Assembly: GCA_023444445.1 (NCBI GenBank)
Contig: JAEXMK010000235.1
Span: 1-22,663 of the forward strand
From: Pseudomonadota bacterium
GTDB taxonomy: Bacteria; Pseudomonadota; Alphaproteobacteria; Rhizobiales; Rhizobiaceae
Reading direction: 5' to 3'
DNA length: 22,663 nucleotides
This document shows positions 1-7,855 of this stretch, one piece after another. The notes under the pieces are model-generated. The model did not search any database, was not told the DNA's origin, and saw nothing but the letters and a program-made list of their open reading frames with translations. Both the position numbers and the translations under genes were made by a program. The stretch's first letter is position 1; each line of letters opens with the position of its first letter.

Positions 1-15
1 CCTGATCATGCTCCG

Positions 16-38
16 GGGCGCCGGCCAAACCGGCGCCC
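16..38. repeat. Perfect 9-bp inverted repeat (hairpin) near the left edge
   Basis: GGGCGCCGG (16-24) and CCGGCGCCC (30-38) form a perfect 9-bp stem around a 5-base loop. Neither side has a T-run, so an intrinsic terminator is not proven. It may mark the 3' end of a transcript whose gene lies outside the window, or of the small membrane protein transcript at 206-388. I found no convincing gene in 1-205. Confidence 0.4.
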
Positions 39-205
39 TCGATGGCACGCAGGTTCTTCGTTCCAAGCCGTCTTTACGTTCCCAGGTTCACTCAATATGG
101 CGATCAACTGCGGCGCCAACGGACGACCGGCGAGTTCCGTTGCGGAAGGCGGAGCGGTCAGCAACCGCTCCGCGAGAAGCCGACCGTCATGACGATCTTC
201 AAATC

Positions 206-388
206 TCAAGAAGCTATGGCAAGAATGATCGCGATCACGATCAGCATCGGCCCCATCCATTTGAAGTGATGCACCACCCGGGGCCGGTAAGCGGGGTTTT
301 TAGAGAGGGCCAGATAACCAAACCCTACCAGCGTCATCCACAGCCCCACGCAGAGCATGATGAATTCATCGATATAGGATGCGATCAT
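206..388 (-). CDS. Small two-helix membrane protein (60 aa), function unknown
   Basis: This 60-residue protein is mostly hydrophobic. One membrane segment spans about residues 8-28 and a second about 44-59. Between them is a short polar stretch, KNPAYRPRVVHHFK, with several positive charges. The ATG at 388 follows a purine-rich ribosome site (GAGGGGGAG) only a few bases upstream, which supports translation. It lies downstream of the chemoreceptor on the same strand, about 200 bases beyond its stop, so it could share that transcript or have its own. I do not recognise the family and assign no function. It is judged real from the ribosome site and the clean two-helix pattern. Confidence 0.6.
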   Translation of the reverse strand: MIASYIDEFIMLCVGLWMTLVGFGYLALSKNPAYRPRVVHHFKWMGPMLIVIAIILAIAS

Positions 389-595
389 GGCTCCCCCTCA
401 GACGCATTGCAGATGGTGGCGATGAGCCTAGCGGGCGTGGACGCAAAAGGCAAAGAACAGCACCGCAGTCTGCGGCTGACACAGGATGAAAAGCAAAACA
501 CCGGAGATCAGAGCCGAAACCCTGATCGCCGGTGTCCATGTCTGAAACGATGCCCTCAGCACCCTCCGGATGGAAGGGCTGAAAGCGGGAGAGGA

Positions 596-2539
596 TCAGA
601 ACTCTTCCCAGTTGTCCGCTGCGGTATTCAATGCGGCATTGCCGGAAAACGCGGCCCTGATCCTTCCACCGAGGGCGCGGGCGGGCGAAGCAGCCGGCCT
701 GTCGGCCGCCAATGCCGTGCGCATGGGTGCTGCGGTTTCCGCATAACCGGCTTCAGACAGCTTGAACTGCGCAATCAGCCGGTTGAGCGACGATGCCTCG
801 CGGGCGAGGCCATGGCTTGCCGCCGTGCTTTCTTCCACCATGGCGGCGTTCTTCTGGGTATCCTGATCCATCTGGTTCACAGCCGTATTGATCTGCTGCA
901 GGCCGGAGGATTGCTCCTGTGCCGATTCCGAAATGGCGGCAACGTGCCGGTTGATTTCCTGCACTTCCGTGACAATCAGCTCCAGCGCCTTGCCGGTTTC
1001 GCCAACCAGCTGCACGCCCTGCTGAACCTGCCCGTTCGAGGTCGTGATCAGGTTCTTGATCTCCTTGGCGGCATTGGCGGAACGCTGCGCCAGTTCGCGC
1101 ACTTCCTGGGCGACGACGGCAAAGCCCTTGCCCGCCTCGCCCGCACGCGCCGCCTCAACGCCTGCATTCAGCGCGAGAAGGTTGGTCTGGAAGGCGATCT
1201 CGTCGATCACGCCAATAATGTTGGAAATCTCATTGGCGGAGGTCGCGATCTGCTCCATCGCGGAGACGGCCTTCTGAACCACTTCTCCGGATTTTTCCGC
1301 ACCGATTTTCGCACGGCCAACGAGGTGGCCCGCTTCCTGCGCCCGCTTGGTGGAATCTTTCACCGTCGTGGTGATCTCTTCCAGAGCCGCTGCGGTTTCT
1401 TCGACCGCCGCAGCCTGCTGCTCCGTGCGTCTGGCCAGATCGTCCGCGGCGGATCTGATCTCGTTGGCGCCGGCATCAATGCCGCGTGCATTCTGCGCCA
1501 CCTGGGTCAGCGTCGATTGCAGCTGTTCTGCAGCCCTGTTGAAATCGCCGCGAATACCGTCAAGGCTCGGCACGAATGGCTGGGCAATGCGGTAGGTCAC
1601 GTCACCTTCGGCGATCCTCGAAAGCGCCGTGGCGAGATGGTTGACCGCGAACTGAACGTCGGCTGCCTCCCGCGCCTTCTGCTGTTCGCGCTCGATCCGA
1701 TCCTTCTCGGACATGGAGCGGTTGGCCTCGGTTTCATTCTCGAGCCGCACGCGCGCGATGGCGTTTTCGCGGAACGCCTGCACGGTGGCGGCCATCTGAC
1801 CGACTTCGTCCCGGCGGTCCTTGCCGTCAATCTCGCTTGCGGTATCACCGGCGGCGAGTGATTCCATGCGGGCGCGAAGCCGGGCAATGGGCGTGGTAAT
1901 GCCGCGCGACGAGATCAGCAGACCAAGCGCAATCACGGCAAGAGATACCAGCGCAAGGGTGATGAGACCCGTCCAGATCGTCGTGTTGGTGCTGGCCGTC
2001 AGACGCTCCCTGCCTTCATTCATGACCTGGATGAGCTGCTCATTGCCCGCACTGATCTTCGGCGAGACCTCGGTTATTTTCCTGAGCACGTTGAGCGCCA
2101 TCTGTTGCGCTTCGGCCTGCTTTCCCGCCTGCATCAGGGTGATGACCTGATTGCCGATCTCCTCGACCTCGACAACGCCCTTCAGAATGTCGCGGGCCGC
2201 TTCCGTGCGCGCCGGCACCAGCTCCATGATCTTGTTCTGACGCTCTTCGAGCTGCTTGCGGTCTGCCCTGAAGGTTTTGACCGCGGATTCGAAATCGCAG
2301 CTGGCCACGTCATTGAGGCTGGCGCGCAGCATCTGCATGCCGAGCGCATTGAGATTGCCGCTGGTTCTGGCGTTCAGCACCGCAGCAAGGGCCTCATGGC
2401 CTATGAAATCGCTATAGACGGTGTCGGTGCTCTTATATTGCAGGCTGACGTAGCTTATTCCGGAAAGCGACATCAGGCTCATCAACGAGATGACAAAAAC
2501 GACCTTCGTTTTTATCTTGGTATTCTTCAGGAAAGACAT
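596..2539 (-). CDS. Methyl-accepting chemotaxis protein (transmembrane chemoreceptor)
   Basis: A 647-residue chemoreceptor that senses a ligand outside the inner membrane and controls CheA through CheW. Membrane helix 1 is at about residues 13-34. A periplasmic, mostly helical domain spans 35-185 (probably four-helix-bundle type). Membrane helix 2 is at about 187-210, followed by HAMP at 211-263, a second HAMP-like segment near 300-350, and the methylation/signalling coiled coil from about 355. The hairpin tip is clear at about 445-475 (DEIAFQTNLLALNAG, then EAARAGEAGKGFAVVA). The last residues are NWEEF, close to the NWETF tether that binds CheR in enteric receptors. I chose the ATG at 2539, which follows TTGAGG by 6 bases and begins MSFLKNTKIKTK just before helix 1. 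A start 54 bases further upstream is possible but adds a tail with no receptor character. The ligand is unknown. Confidence 0.93.
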   Translation of the reverse strand: MSFLKNTKIKTKVVFVISLMSLMSLSGISYVSLQYKSTDTVYSDFIGHEALAAVLNARTSGNLNALGMQMLRASLNDVASCDFESAVKTFRADRKQLEERQNKIMELVPARTEAARDILKGVVEVEEIGNQVITLMQAGKQAEAQQMALNVLRKITEVSPKISAGNEQLIQVMNEGRERLTASTNTTIWTGLITLALVSLAVIALGLLISSRGITTPIARLRARMESLAAGDTASEIDGKDRRDEVGQMAATVQAFRENAIARVRLENETEANRSMSEKDRIEREQQKAREAADVQFAVNHLATALSRIAEGDVTYRIAQPFVPSLDGIRGDFNRAAEQLQSTLTQVAQNARGIDAGANEIRSAADDLARRTEQQAAAVEETAAALEEITTTVKDSTKRAQEAGHLVGRAKIGAEKSGEVVQKAVSAMEQIATSANEISNIIGVIDEIAFQTNLLALNAGVEAARAGEAGKGFAVVAQEVRELAQRSANAAKEIKNLITTSNGQVQQGVQLVGETGKALELIVTEVQEINRHVAAISESAQEQSSGLQQINTAVNQMDQDTQKNAAMVEESTAASHGLAREASSLNRLIAQFKLSEAGYAETAAPMRTALAADRPAASPARALGGRIRAAFSGNAALNTAADNWEEF

Positions 2540-2807
2540 GAATGGCCTCAAGGCAAGCGCTCTCCAGCCGCCCTGAGGCAGGCCGGGAACCAATGATGAA
2601 ACATCGCGGGTAGCTGTTGCCCCACCTCATAGGGCGACAAGCGGAGTGTCTTTTGAACTGCCGCTGGGGCCGGTCCAGGTGGCTCTGCTTGTTCTACCGG
2701 CTCCGGATCAAACCCTTGGAACCTGCGTGTTTCAGATTTCACAAAATCACTAAATGAAGTGTTACCCGGGCCATACAAGAGCTGACAATTCGGCAGCTAA
2801 AACCCAT

Positions 2808-2829
2808 TTTGCTGTTACAGCAAATTATA
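2808..2829 (-). promoter_or_regulatory. Possible promoter -10 element overlapping a 17-bp palindrome (operator candidate)
   Basis: TTTGCTGTTACAGCAAA at 2808-2824 is a perfect 8+1+8 palindrome. On the minus strand it is immediately preceded by, and shares its edge with, TATAAT (2829-2824), a perfect -10 hexamer. An operator just downstream of a -10 is a classic repressor position. I see no good -35 at the usual 16-18 base spacing, so the promoter call is weaker than the palindrome. The site would drive the chemoreceptor with a leader of roughly 270-280 bases. Confidence 0.4.
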
Positions 2830-2851
2830 AAAACTCACCCCCATACAAATG

Positions 2852-2883
2852 AAAACGCAGCGGAAATTTCTTTCCGCTGCGTT
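2852..2883 (-). terminator. Rho-independent terminator of acnB
   Basis: A perfect 13-bp stem is formed by AACGCAGCGGAAA (2854-2866) and TTTCCGCTGCGTT (2871-2883) around a 4-base loop. On the minus strand the stem runs directly into TTTTCATTT. It lies about 75 bases beyond the acnB stop codon. Confidence 0.85.
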
Positions 2884-2957
2884 CATTCATCTGATACCAG
2901 TAAGCTTGGCCGAGCACTTGCGGGCATTCGCAGGCCGGAGCCCGCGAAATCCGCTGC

Positions 2958-5747
2958 TTAGTAGTGCACCGACTGGGAATCGATCGGCGTTGTCTTCGGC
3001 GGAGCGAACTTCGTCAGGTCGATCCCTTCGACGGCAGAGCGATATTCTTCAATGCTGGGCGTGCGGCCGAGAATTGCGGCAAGCACGACGACAGGGGTTG
3101 AAGCCAGAAGCGATTCACCCTTCTTGTCGGCGCTGTCCTCCACGACGCGTCCCTGGAAGAGACGGGTCGAGGTTGCGAGAACCGTATCACCCTTTGCCGC
3201 CTTTTCCTGGTTGCCCATGCACAGGTTGCAGCCCGGGCGCTCCAGATAAAGGATATTTTCGTATTCGGTGCGGCTTGAGGTCTTCGGATTGACGTCATCG
3301 AATTCGAAGCCGGAATATTTCTGCAGGATTTCCCAATCCCCTTCCGCCTTCAGCTCATCAATAATGTTGTAGGTCGGCGCGGCAACGACGAGCGGAGCCT
3401 TGAACTCGACCTTGCCTTCGGCCTTTTCGAGGTTTCGCAGCATCTGCGCGACGATCTTCACGTCGCCCTTATGCACCATGCACGAGCCGACAAAGCCGAG
3501 ATCGACCTTCTTGGCGGCGCCGTAATAGGAAACCGGACGGATCGTATCGTGCGTGTAGCGTCTGGAAACGTCGTTGTTATTGACGTCAGGGTCGGCGATC
3601 ATCGGCTCGTTGATGACATCGAGATCGACAACGACTTCAGCGAAATATTTCGCATTGGCGTCCGGCTTCAGCGCCGGCTTTTCGCCGGAGCGGATTTCGG
3701 CAATACGCTGATCCGCCTTGTCGATCAGGCCCTTGAGCGTCTGGGCGGCATTATCCATGCCCTTGTCAATCATGATCTGGATGCGCGACTTGGCAATTTC
3801 GAGCGACTCGATCAGCGTCTTGTCCTCGGAAATGCAGATCGACGCCTTGGCCTTCATTTCGGCCGTCCAGTCGGTGAAGGTGAAGGCCTGGTCGGCGAGC
3901 AGCGTGCCGATGTGGACTTCGATGATGCGGCCCTGGAAGACGTTGTCGCCGTGCTGCTGAAGCATCTGCGCCTGCGTGGCATGCACGACGTCGCGGAAGT
4001 CCATGTAAGGCTGCATCGTGCCCTTGAAGGTAACCTTGACCGATTGCGGGATCGGCATGGTCGCCTCGCCCGTTGCCAGTGCCAGCGCGACAGTGCCGGA
4101 GTCAGCACCGAAGGCGACGCCCTTCGACATGCGGGTGTGGCTGTCGCCACCGATAATGATTGCCCGATCATCAACGGTGATGTCGTTCAGCACCTTGTGG
4201 ATCACGTCCGTCATGGAGTGATAGACGCCCTTCGGGTCACGACCCGTGATGACGCCGAAATTGTGCATGAAGGACATGAGCTTGGGAGTGTTGGCCTGCG
4301 CCTTCTTGTCCCAGACGGAAGCCGTGTGGCAGCCCGACTGATAGGCGCCGTCAACCAGCGGCGAAATGACGGTGGCCGCCATCGCTTCCAGTTCCTGCGC
4401 GGTCATCAGACCGGTCGTATCCTGCGAACCGACGATGTTGACCTTGACGCGAACGTCGGAGCCGGCATGCAGCACCTTGCCGGGCGTCACGCCGACGGCA
4501 TTGCGGTTGAAGATCTTCTCGACGGCGGTCAGGCCCTGGCCTTCGATCGAAATTTCCTTGTTCGGCGCAAAGACCGGGGTCGCCTCGACGCCGAGCGTCT
4601 GAGCCGCGAATGTCTGGAGCTTCTTGCCGAAGACGATGGCGTAGGAGCTGCCGGCCTTCATGAACTCCATCTTCTGGGGCGTGAAGGAAGAGGCGAGATC
4701 CACCAGTTCCGTGCCGTTCTCGTCACGCAGCTTGTGGTTCTTGGCGTCGATCTTCAAAACAGTGCCGGTCTCGACCGAATATTTCTGCTCGAGGATCGGG
4801 TTGCCGTCATTGTTGAGGATCGGCTTGCCGTCTTCGCCGAGCTTCTTCACCCAGTTCTTGAGGTTGACGCCGATACCACCCGTCACATCGACGGTGGTGG
4901 CGAAAATCGGCGAAATGCCGTTGGTGCCGGCAACGATCGGCGCGTAGTTGACGAAAGGCACATAGGGGCTGGACTGTTTGCCGGTCCACAACGCGACGTT
5001 GTTGACGCCGGACATGCGCGACGAGCCGACGCCCATCGTGCCCTTTTCGGCGATCAGCATCACCCGCTTGTCGGGATGCTGCTTCTGAAGCGCGACGATT
5101 TCCGCCTGAGCTTCCGGCGAGATCATACACTGGCCGTGCAGCTGGCGGTCTGAGCGCGAATGCGCCTGATTGCCCGGCGACAGAAGGTCGGTGGAAATAT
5201 CGCCTTCGGCGGCGATGAAGGTGACGACCTTGATCTCGTCGTCCACGTCGGGAAGCTTGGTGAAGAATTCAGCCTTGGCGTAGCTTTCCAGAACGTCTCT
5301 GGCGATGGTGTTGCCAGCCTTGTAAGCATCGCGCAGGCGGAACATGTCGGCATCGTAAAGGAAGACCTGCGTCTTCAGCACGTCGCCGGCGGCGGCGGCG
5401 ATCTCAGCGTCGTTACCAAGCGCGATATCAAGCAGCACCTTGATCGACGGGCCACCCTTCATGTGCGAGAGCAGTTCCAGAGCGAAGGAAGGTGTGATCT
5501 CCGGCACCCGCACTTCACCAAGGATGATCTGCTTCAGGAAGGCAGCCTTGACGCCGGCGGCACTTGTGGTGCCCGGCAGGGTGTTATAGATGAAGAACTT
5601 CAGCGCATCGGCGCGGTGTTCGCTGCCGGCATCCTTGATGAGCTCGATGATTTCGGCCGTCAATGCGCCATCATCGATGGGTTTGGGCGCGAGACCCTGT
5701 GGTTCTCTGCTTTTGATTTCAGCCAGGTAATCCAAGTAAAGTGTCAT
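2958..5747 (-). CDS. acnB: Aconitate hydratase B (bifunctional aconitase / 2-methylisocitrate dehydratase type)
   Basis: This enzyme interconverts citrate and isocitrate through cis-aconitate in the TCA cycle, in the cytosol, with a 4Fe-4S cluster. The protein is 929 residues. The N-terminal HEAT-like helical domain specific to AcnB comes first (about 1-160), then the swivelling domain and the catalytic domains. The three cluster cysteines are visible: Cys756 in GSCMVH, and Cys840 and Cys843 in GCNLCMGN. The active-site stretch GGDSHTRMSKG is also present. The ATG at 5747 begins MTLYLDYLAEIKSRE, which matches the usual AcnB N-terminus. The 77 extra in-frame codons upstream look non-coding. 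The Cys756-Cys840 interval is longer than the 59 residues in E. coli AcnB and carries an extra segment of about 25 residues. Many AcnB enzymes also act on 2-methylisocitrate; that is family knowledge, not seen here. Confidence 0.97.
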   Translation of the reverse strand: MTLYLDYLAEIKSREPQGLAPKPIDDGALTAEIIELIKDAGSEHRADALKFFIYNTLPGTTSAAGVKAAFLKQIILGEVRVPEITPSFALELLSHMKGGPSIKVLLDIALGNDAEIAAAAGDVLKTQVFLYDADMFRLRDAYKAGNTIARDVLESYAKAEFFTKLPDVDDEIKVVTFIAAEGDISTDLLSPGNQAHSRSDRQLHGQCMISPEAQAEIVALQKQHPDKRVMLIAEKGTMGVGSSRMSGVNNVALWTGKQSSPYVPFVNYAPIVAGTNGISPIFATTVDVTGGIGVNLKNWVKKLGEDGKPILNNDGNPILEQKYSVETGTVLKIDAKNHKLRDENGTELVDLASSFTPQKMEFMKAGSSYAIVFGKKLQTFAAQTLGVEATPVFAPNKEISIEGQGLTAVEKIFNRNAVGVTPGKVLHAGSDVRVKVNIVGSQDTTGLMTAQELEAMAATVISPLVDGAYQSGCHTASVWDKKAQANTPKLMSFMHNFGVITGRDPKGVYHSMTDVIHKVLNDITVDDRAIIIGGDSHTRMSKGVAFGADSGTVALALATGEATMPIPQSVKVTFKGTMQPYMDFRDVVHATQAQMLQQHGDNVFQGRIIEVHIGTLLADQAFTFTDWTAEMKAKASICISEDKTLIESLEIAKSRIQIMIDKGMDNAAQTLKGLIDKADQRIAEIRSGEKPALKPDANAKYFAEVVVDLDVINEPMIADPDVNNNDVSRRYTHDTIRPVSYYGAAKKVDLGFVGSCMVHKGDVKIVAQMLRNLEKAEGKVEFKAPLVVAAPTYNIIDELKAEGDWEILQKYSGFEFDDVNPKTSSRTEYENILYLERPGCNLCMGNQEKAAKGDTVLATSTRLFQGRVVEDSADKKGESLLASTPVVVLAAILGRTPSIEEYRSAVEGIDLTKFAPPKTTPIDSQSVHY

Positions 5748-6020
5748 CGCGATCCCAACGTCCAGGTGTCTGTGGAGCCAAACCCAACGCCACCGGCAGG
5801 TAGCGTTGAAAGCCCCGGGGTTTCTGTCGTTTTCGACTACGCCAACCGGGGCCGGCTGACAAGATGCCGCACTCCGGTAAAGAACTGATGGATGGAGAAA
5901 ATAGCGCTTTCTATCAGCCGCGAAGTTGTATCGAAAACGCCGTTTTATTTCTCGCCTTAACTTCCCAGCGCAGGTCACTTCGATTTTCCAAGAGAACCAG
6001 GATTTGCCCTGCGCAATTAC

Positions 6021-7673
6021 TCAACGTCGTCTTTGAGCCGCACCGGAATTAAAGGACGCGCAACCAGACAAATCGCCACCGGCACCGCGTAACACCCCGA
6101 GTTTGAGCCGTCGGTCGATGCCGATGCTGGTGAGAAACGCCTCATCATGGCTGACGACCAGCAAGGCACCATCATAGGCGCTGAGACCAGCCTCCACGGC
6201 GGCGATGGAATCTATATCCAGATGGTTCGCCGGCTCATCAAGGATCAGCAATTGCGGCGGCTGCGGACCACCGAGGACACAGGCAAGGCCGGCGCGCAAC
6301 ATCTGCCCGCCCGACAGTGTTCCGACATTCTGCAAGGCGGCGTCCGCGCGAAACATGAAACGTGCAAGCGCTGCCCGACAGGCATTTTCCCCCGATTGCG
6401 GATTGAGCTTGAGGAAGTTCTCGCGTATCGACAGCCTCGCATCCAGCAGGCTGACCTGCTGATCGAGAAATGCCGTCTTGACACCGAGATGAAACCTCCC
6501 TGCAAAGGGTGGCAAATCCCCCGTTATCACTGACAGCAACGTCGTTTTTCCCGATCCATTCGGACCGGTAACGGCGACCCGTTGGGGACCGGTAATCTCG
6601 AAGGACAGATCGGCAAGCACGGGACGGTCGGCAGAATATCCCGCCGTCAGCTTTTGCAGGCTCAACACGGTTTTCGTCGCGTGCAAGCCGCTGGGCGGCA
6701 GGGTGACGGTGACCTCCTGCAGGATTTCGATCCTTTCCCGCGCCGTCCGCAAATCATCCGTCGCTTCGGCTTTCAGGCGGCTGGCGAGATTGGCATTGTC
6801 GCCGCTCGTCTTTTCGGCGCGCCTTTTCATGCCACCGGTAACGATGCGCGGCATATCGCCCTTCGCCGCTTTTGCAGCACCCTTCGCATCGCGGCGCGCC
6901 TTGCGTTCCACCATCTCCTGCGACTTCCTCCTGACCTCGGACAGGCGCTTTTCGGCGCTGGAAAGGTCCTGTTCGGCAGCTGCCCGTTCCAGCACCTTTT
7001 GCGCGCGGTAATGGCTCCAGTTGCCGCCGTAGCGGGTGGCACCTAACGTCGTCATCTCGACGATGGCATCAAGCGTCTCGAGAAGTTCGCGATCATGGCT
7101 GACCACGATGGCTCCGCCACGCCAGGCCGCCAGGAAATCGGCAACGAACATGCGGCCGTCGCGGTCAAGATTGTTGGTCGGCTCGTCAAGGATCAGAAAA
7201 TCGGGCGCGGTGTGGATCTGGGCGGCGAGTGCTGCCCGTGTGCGTTGCCCGCCCGAGAGCGCGGAAAGCAGTGTGGCGGGGGATGCATCGAGCCCGACCT
7301 CGGCCAGTGCACCGGCAATCTTTTCCTCCAGCATCCAGTCGACATCACCGAGTTCATCGAGCGTGGCTATTCCCGCCTGCGCGCGGGAAAGGATTTGCAA
7401 CGCATGGCGCGCCTCGAACAGGTCGGCGATGGTCTCGTCGTCCCCGACCTGTACGCTTTGCCGCAGAATGCCTATCCTGCCGGACACGGAGACCGTGCCT
7501 GTCGAGGGCGAAAGCTCACCGGCGATCAGCTTCAGAAGCGTCGTCTTGCCAACGCCGTTGCGCCCGACAAGGCCGACGCGCTCAAGGCAGAAGCGAAGAT
7601 TGATATTGGAAAAAAGTGGTTGACCGTCAGGCGTGGACCACGAGAGGTCTGAAAGGGTGATGGAGTGCGGCAT
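6021..7673 (-). CDS. ABC-F family ATPase (soluble, two ATP-binding domains)
   Basis: A 550-residue protein with two ABC domains and no membrane segments, as in ABC-F proteins. Members act on ribosomes as translation factors or antibiotic-protection factors. Domain 1 has Walker A GRNGVGKT (37-44), signature LSGGQ (139-143) and Walker B ILDEPTNNLD (161-170). A charged, Lys/Arg-rich linker follows at about 225-320. Domain 2 has Walker A GPNGSGKT (370-377), signature LSGGQ (453-457) and Walker B LLILDEPANHLD. The ATG at 7673 (MPHSITLSD) sits 11 bases after AGGGG. A TTG 24 bases upstream is the only alternative. After the usual last strand (IGIDRRLKL) there is a tail of about 25 residues, rich in Gly and Ala and ending QRRR. 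The subfamily and target are not clear from sequence alone. Confidence 0.9.
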   Translation of the reverse strand: MPHSITLSDLSWSTPDGQPLFSNINLRFCLERVGLVGRNGVGKTTLLKLIAGELSPSTGTVSVSGRIGILRQSVQVGDDETIADLFEARHALQILSRAQAGIATLDELGDVDWMLEEKIAGALAEVGLDASPATLLSALSGGQRTRAALAAQIHTAPDFLILDEPTNNLDRDGRMFVADFLAAWRGGAIVVSHDRELLETLDAIVEMTTLGATRYGGNWSHYRAQKVLERAAAEQDLSSAEKRLSEVRRKSQEMVERKARRDAKGAAKAAKGDMPRIVTGGMKRRAEKTSGDNANLASRLKAEATDDLRTARERIEILQEVTVTLPPSGLHATKTVLSLQKLTAGYSADRPVLADLSFEITGPQRVAVTGPNGSGKTTLLSVITGDLPPFAGRFHLGVKTAFLDQQVSLLDARLSIRENFLKLNPQSGENACRAALARFMFRADAALQNVGTLSGGQMLRAGLACVLGGPQPPQLLILDEPANHLDIDSIAAVEAGLSAYDGALLVVSHDEAFLTSIGIDRRLKLGVLRGAGGDLSGCASFNSGAAQRRR

Positions 7674-7821
7674 GGATATGGGTTCCCCTGATGACAAGGC
7701 GTTGTGGCTTTGTGATCGGGTTGAAATCCATGGTTCACCATCCTGTTGGTATTGCGGAGAAAATGCCCTTACGCGAACAAAGCGGCGCGTTCATGGCATG
7801 GGTTCAGTGCTTAAGGTGGAA

Positions 7822-7845
7822 ACGCCGGGAGAAAGCCCCCGGCGT
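7822..7845 (-). terminator. Probable terminator hairpin of the ABC exporter gene
   Basis: ACGCCGGG (7822-7829) pairs perfectly with CCCGGCGT (7838-7845) around an 8-base loop, about 10 bases after the exporter stop codon. The minus-strand T-run is short (GTTTCC), so termination may be partial and could let transcription continue into the ABC-F gene. Confidence 0.5.
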
Positions 7846-7855
7846 CTCGTTTTCT

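Larger units (their letters stand above)
2540..2957. other. 418-base intergenic region: acnB terminator and chemoreceptor leader
   Basis: No convincing gene is seen here. From the acnB side it holds a strong intrinsic terminator (2852-2883), a TATAAT hexamer directly followed by a perfect palindrome (2808-2829), and then about 270 bases of leader before the chemoreceptor ATG. The short ORFs on either strand have no recognisable protein character. Confidence 0.6.

Noticed and set aside
551..582. Imperfect hairpin after the chemoreceptor stop
   Set aside because: Arms CAGCACCCT and AGGGCTG pair only with a bulge and no T-run follows, so a terminator call is not supported.
8..1861. 617-codon open frame on the plus strand opposite the chemoreceptor
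   Set aside because: Low-complexity, Arg/His/Gly-rich translation with no domain. It is the antisense shadow of a GC-rich gene with clear chemoreceptor motifs.
2548..2778. 76-codon minus-strand frame in the chemoreceptor leader
   Set aside because: Proline-rich, featureless translation. It overlaps the start region of the chemoreceptor in another frame and shows no convincing start signal.
3471..5153. 560-codon open frame opposite acnB
   Set aside because: Antisense shadow. The translation is rich in Arg, His, Asp and Val without family features, while the other strand encodes an intact aconitase.
7674..7697. Upstream TTG start for the ABC-F gene
   Set aside because: The ATG at 7673 begins the conserved region directly and has AGGGG upstream. 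The TTG would place that ribosome site inside the gene.
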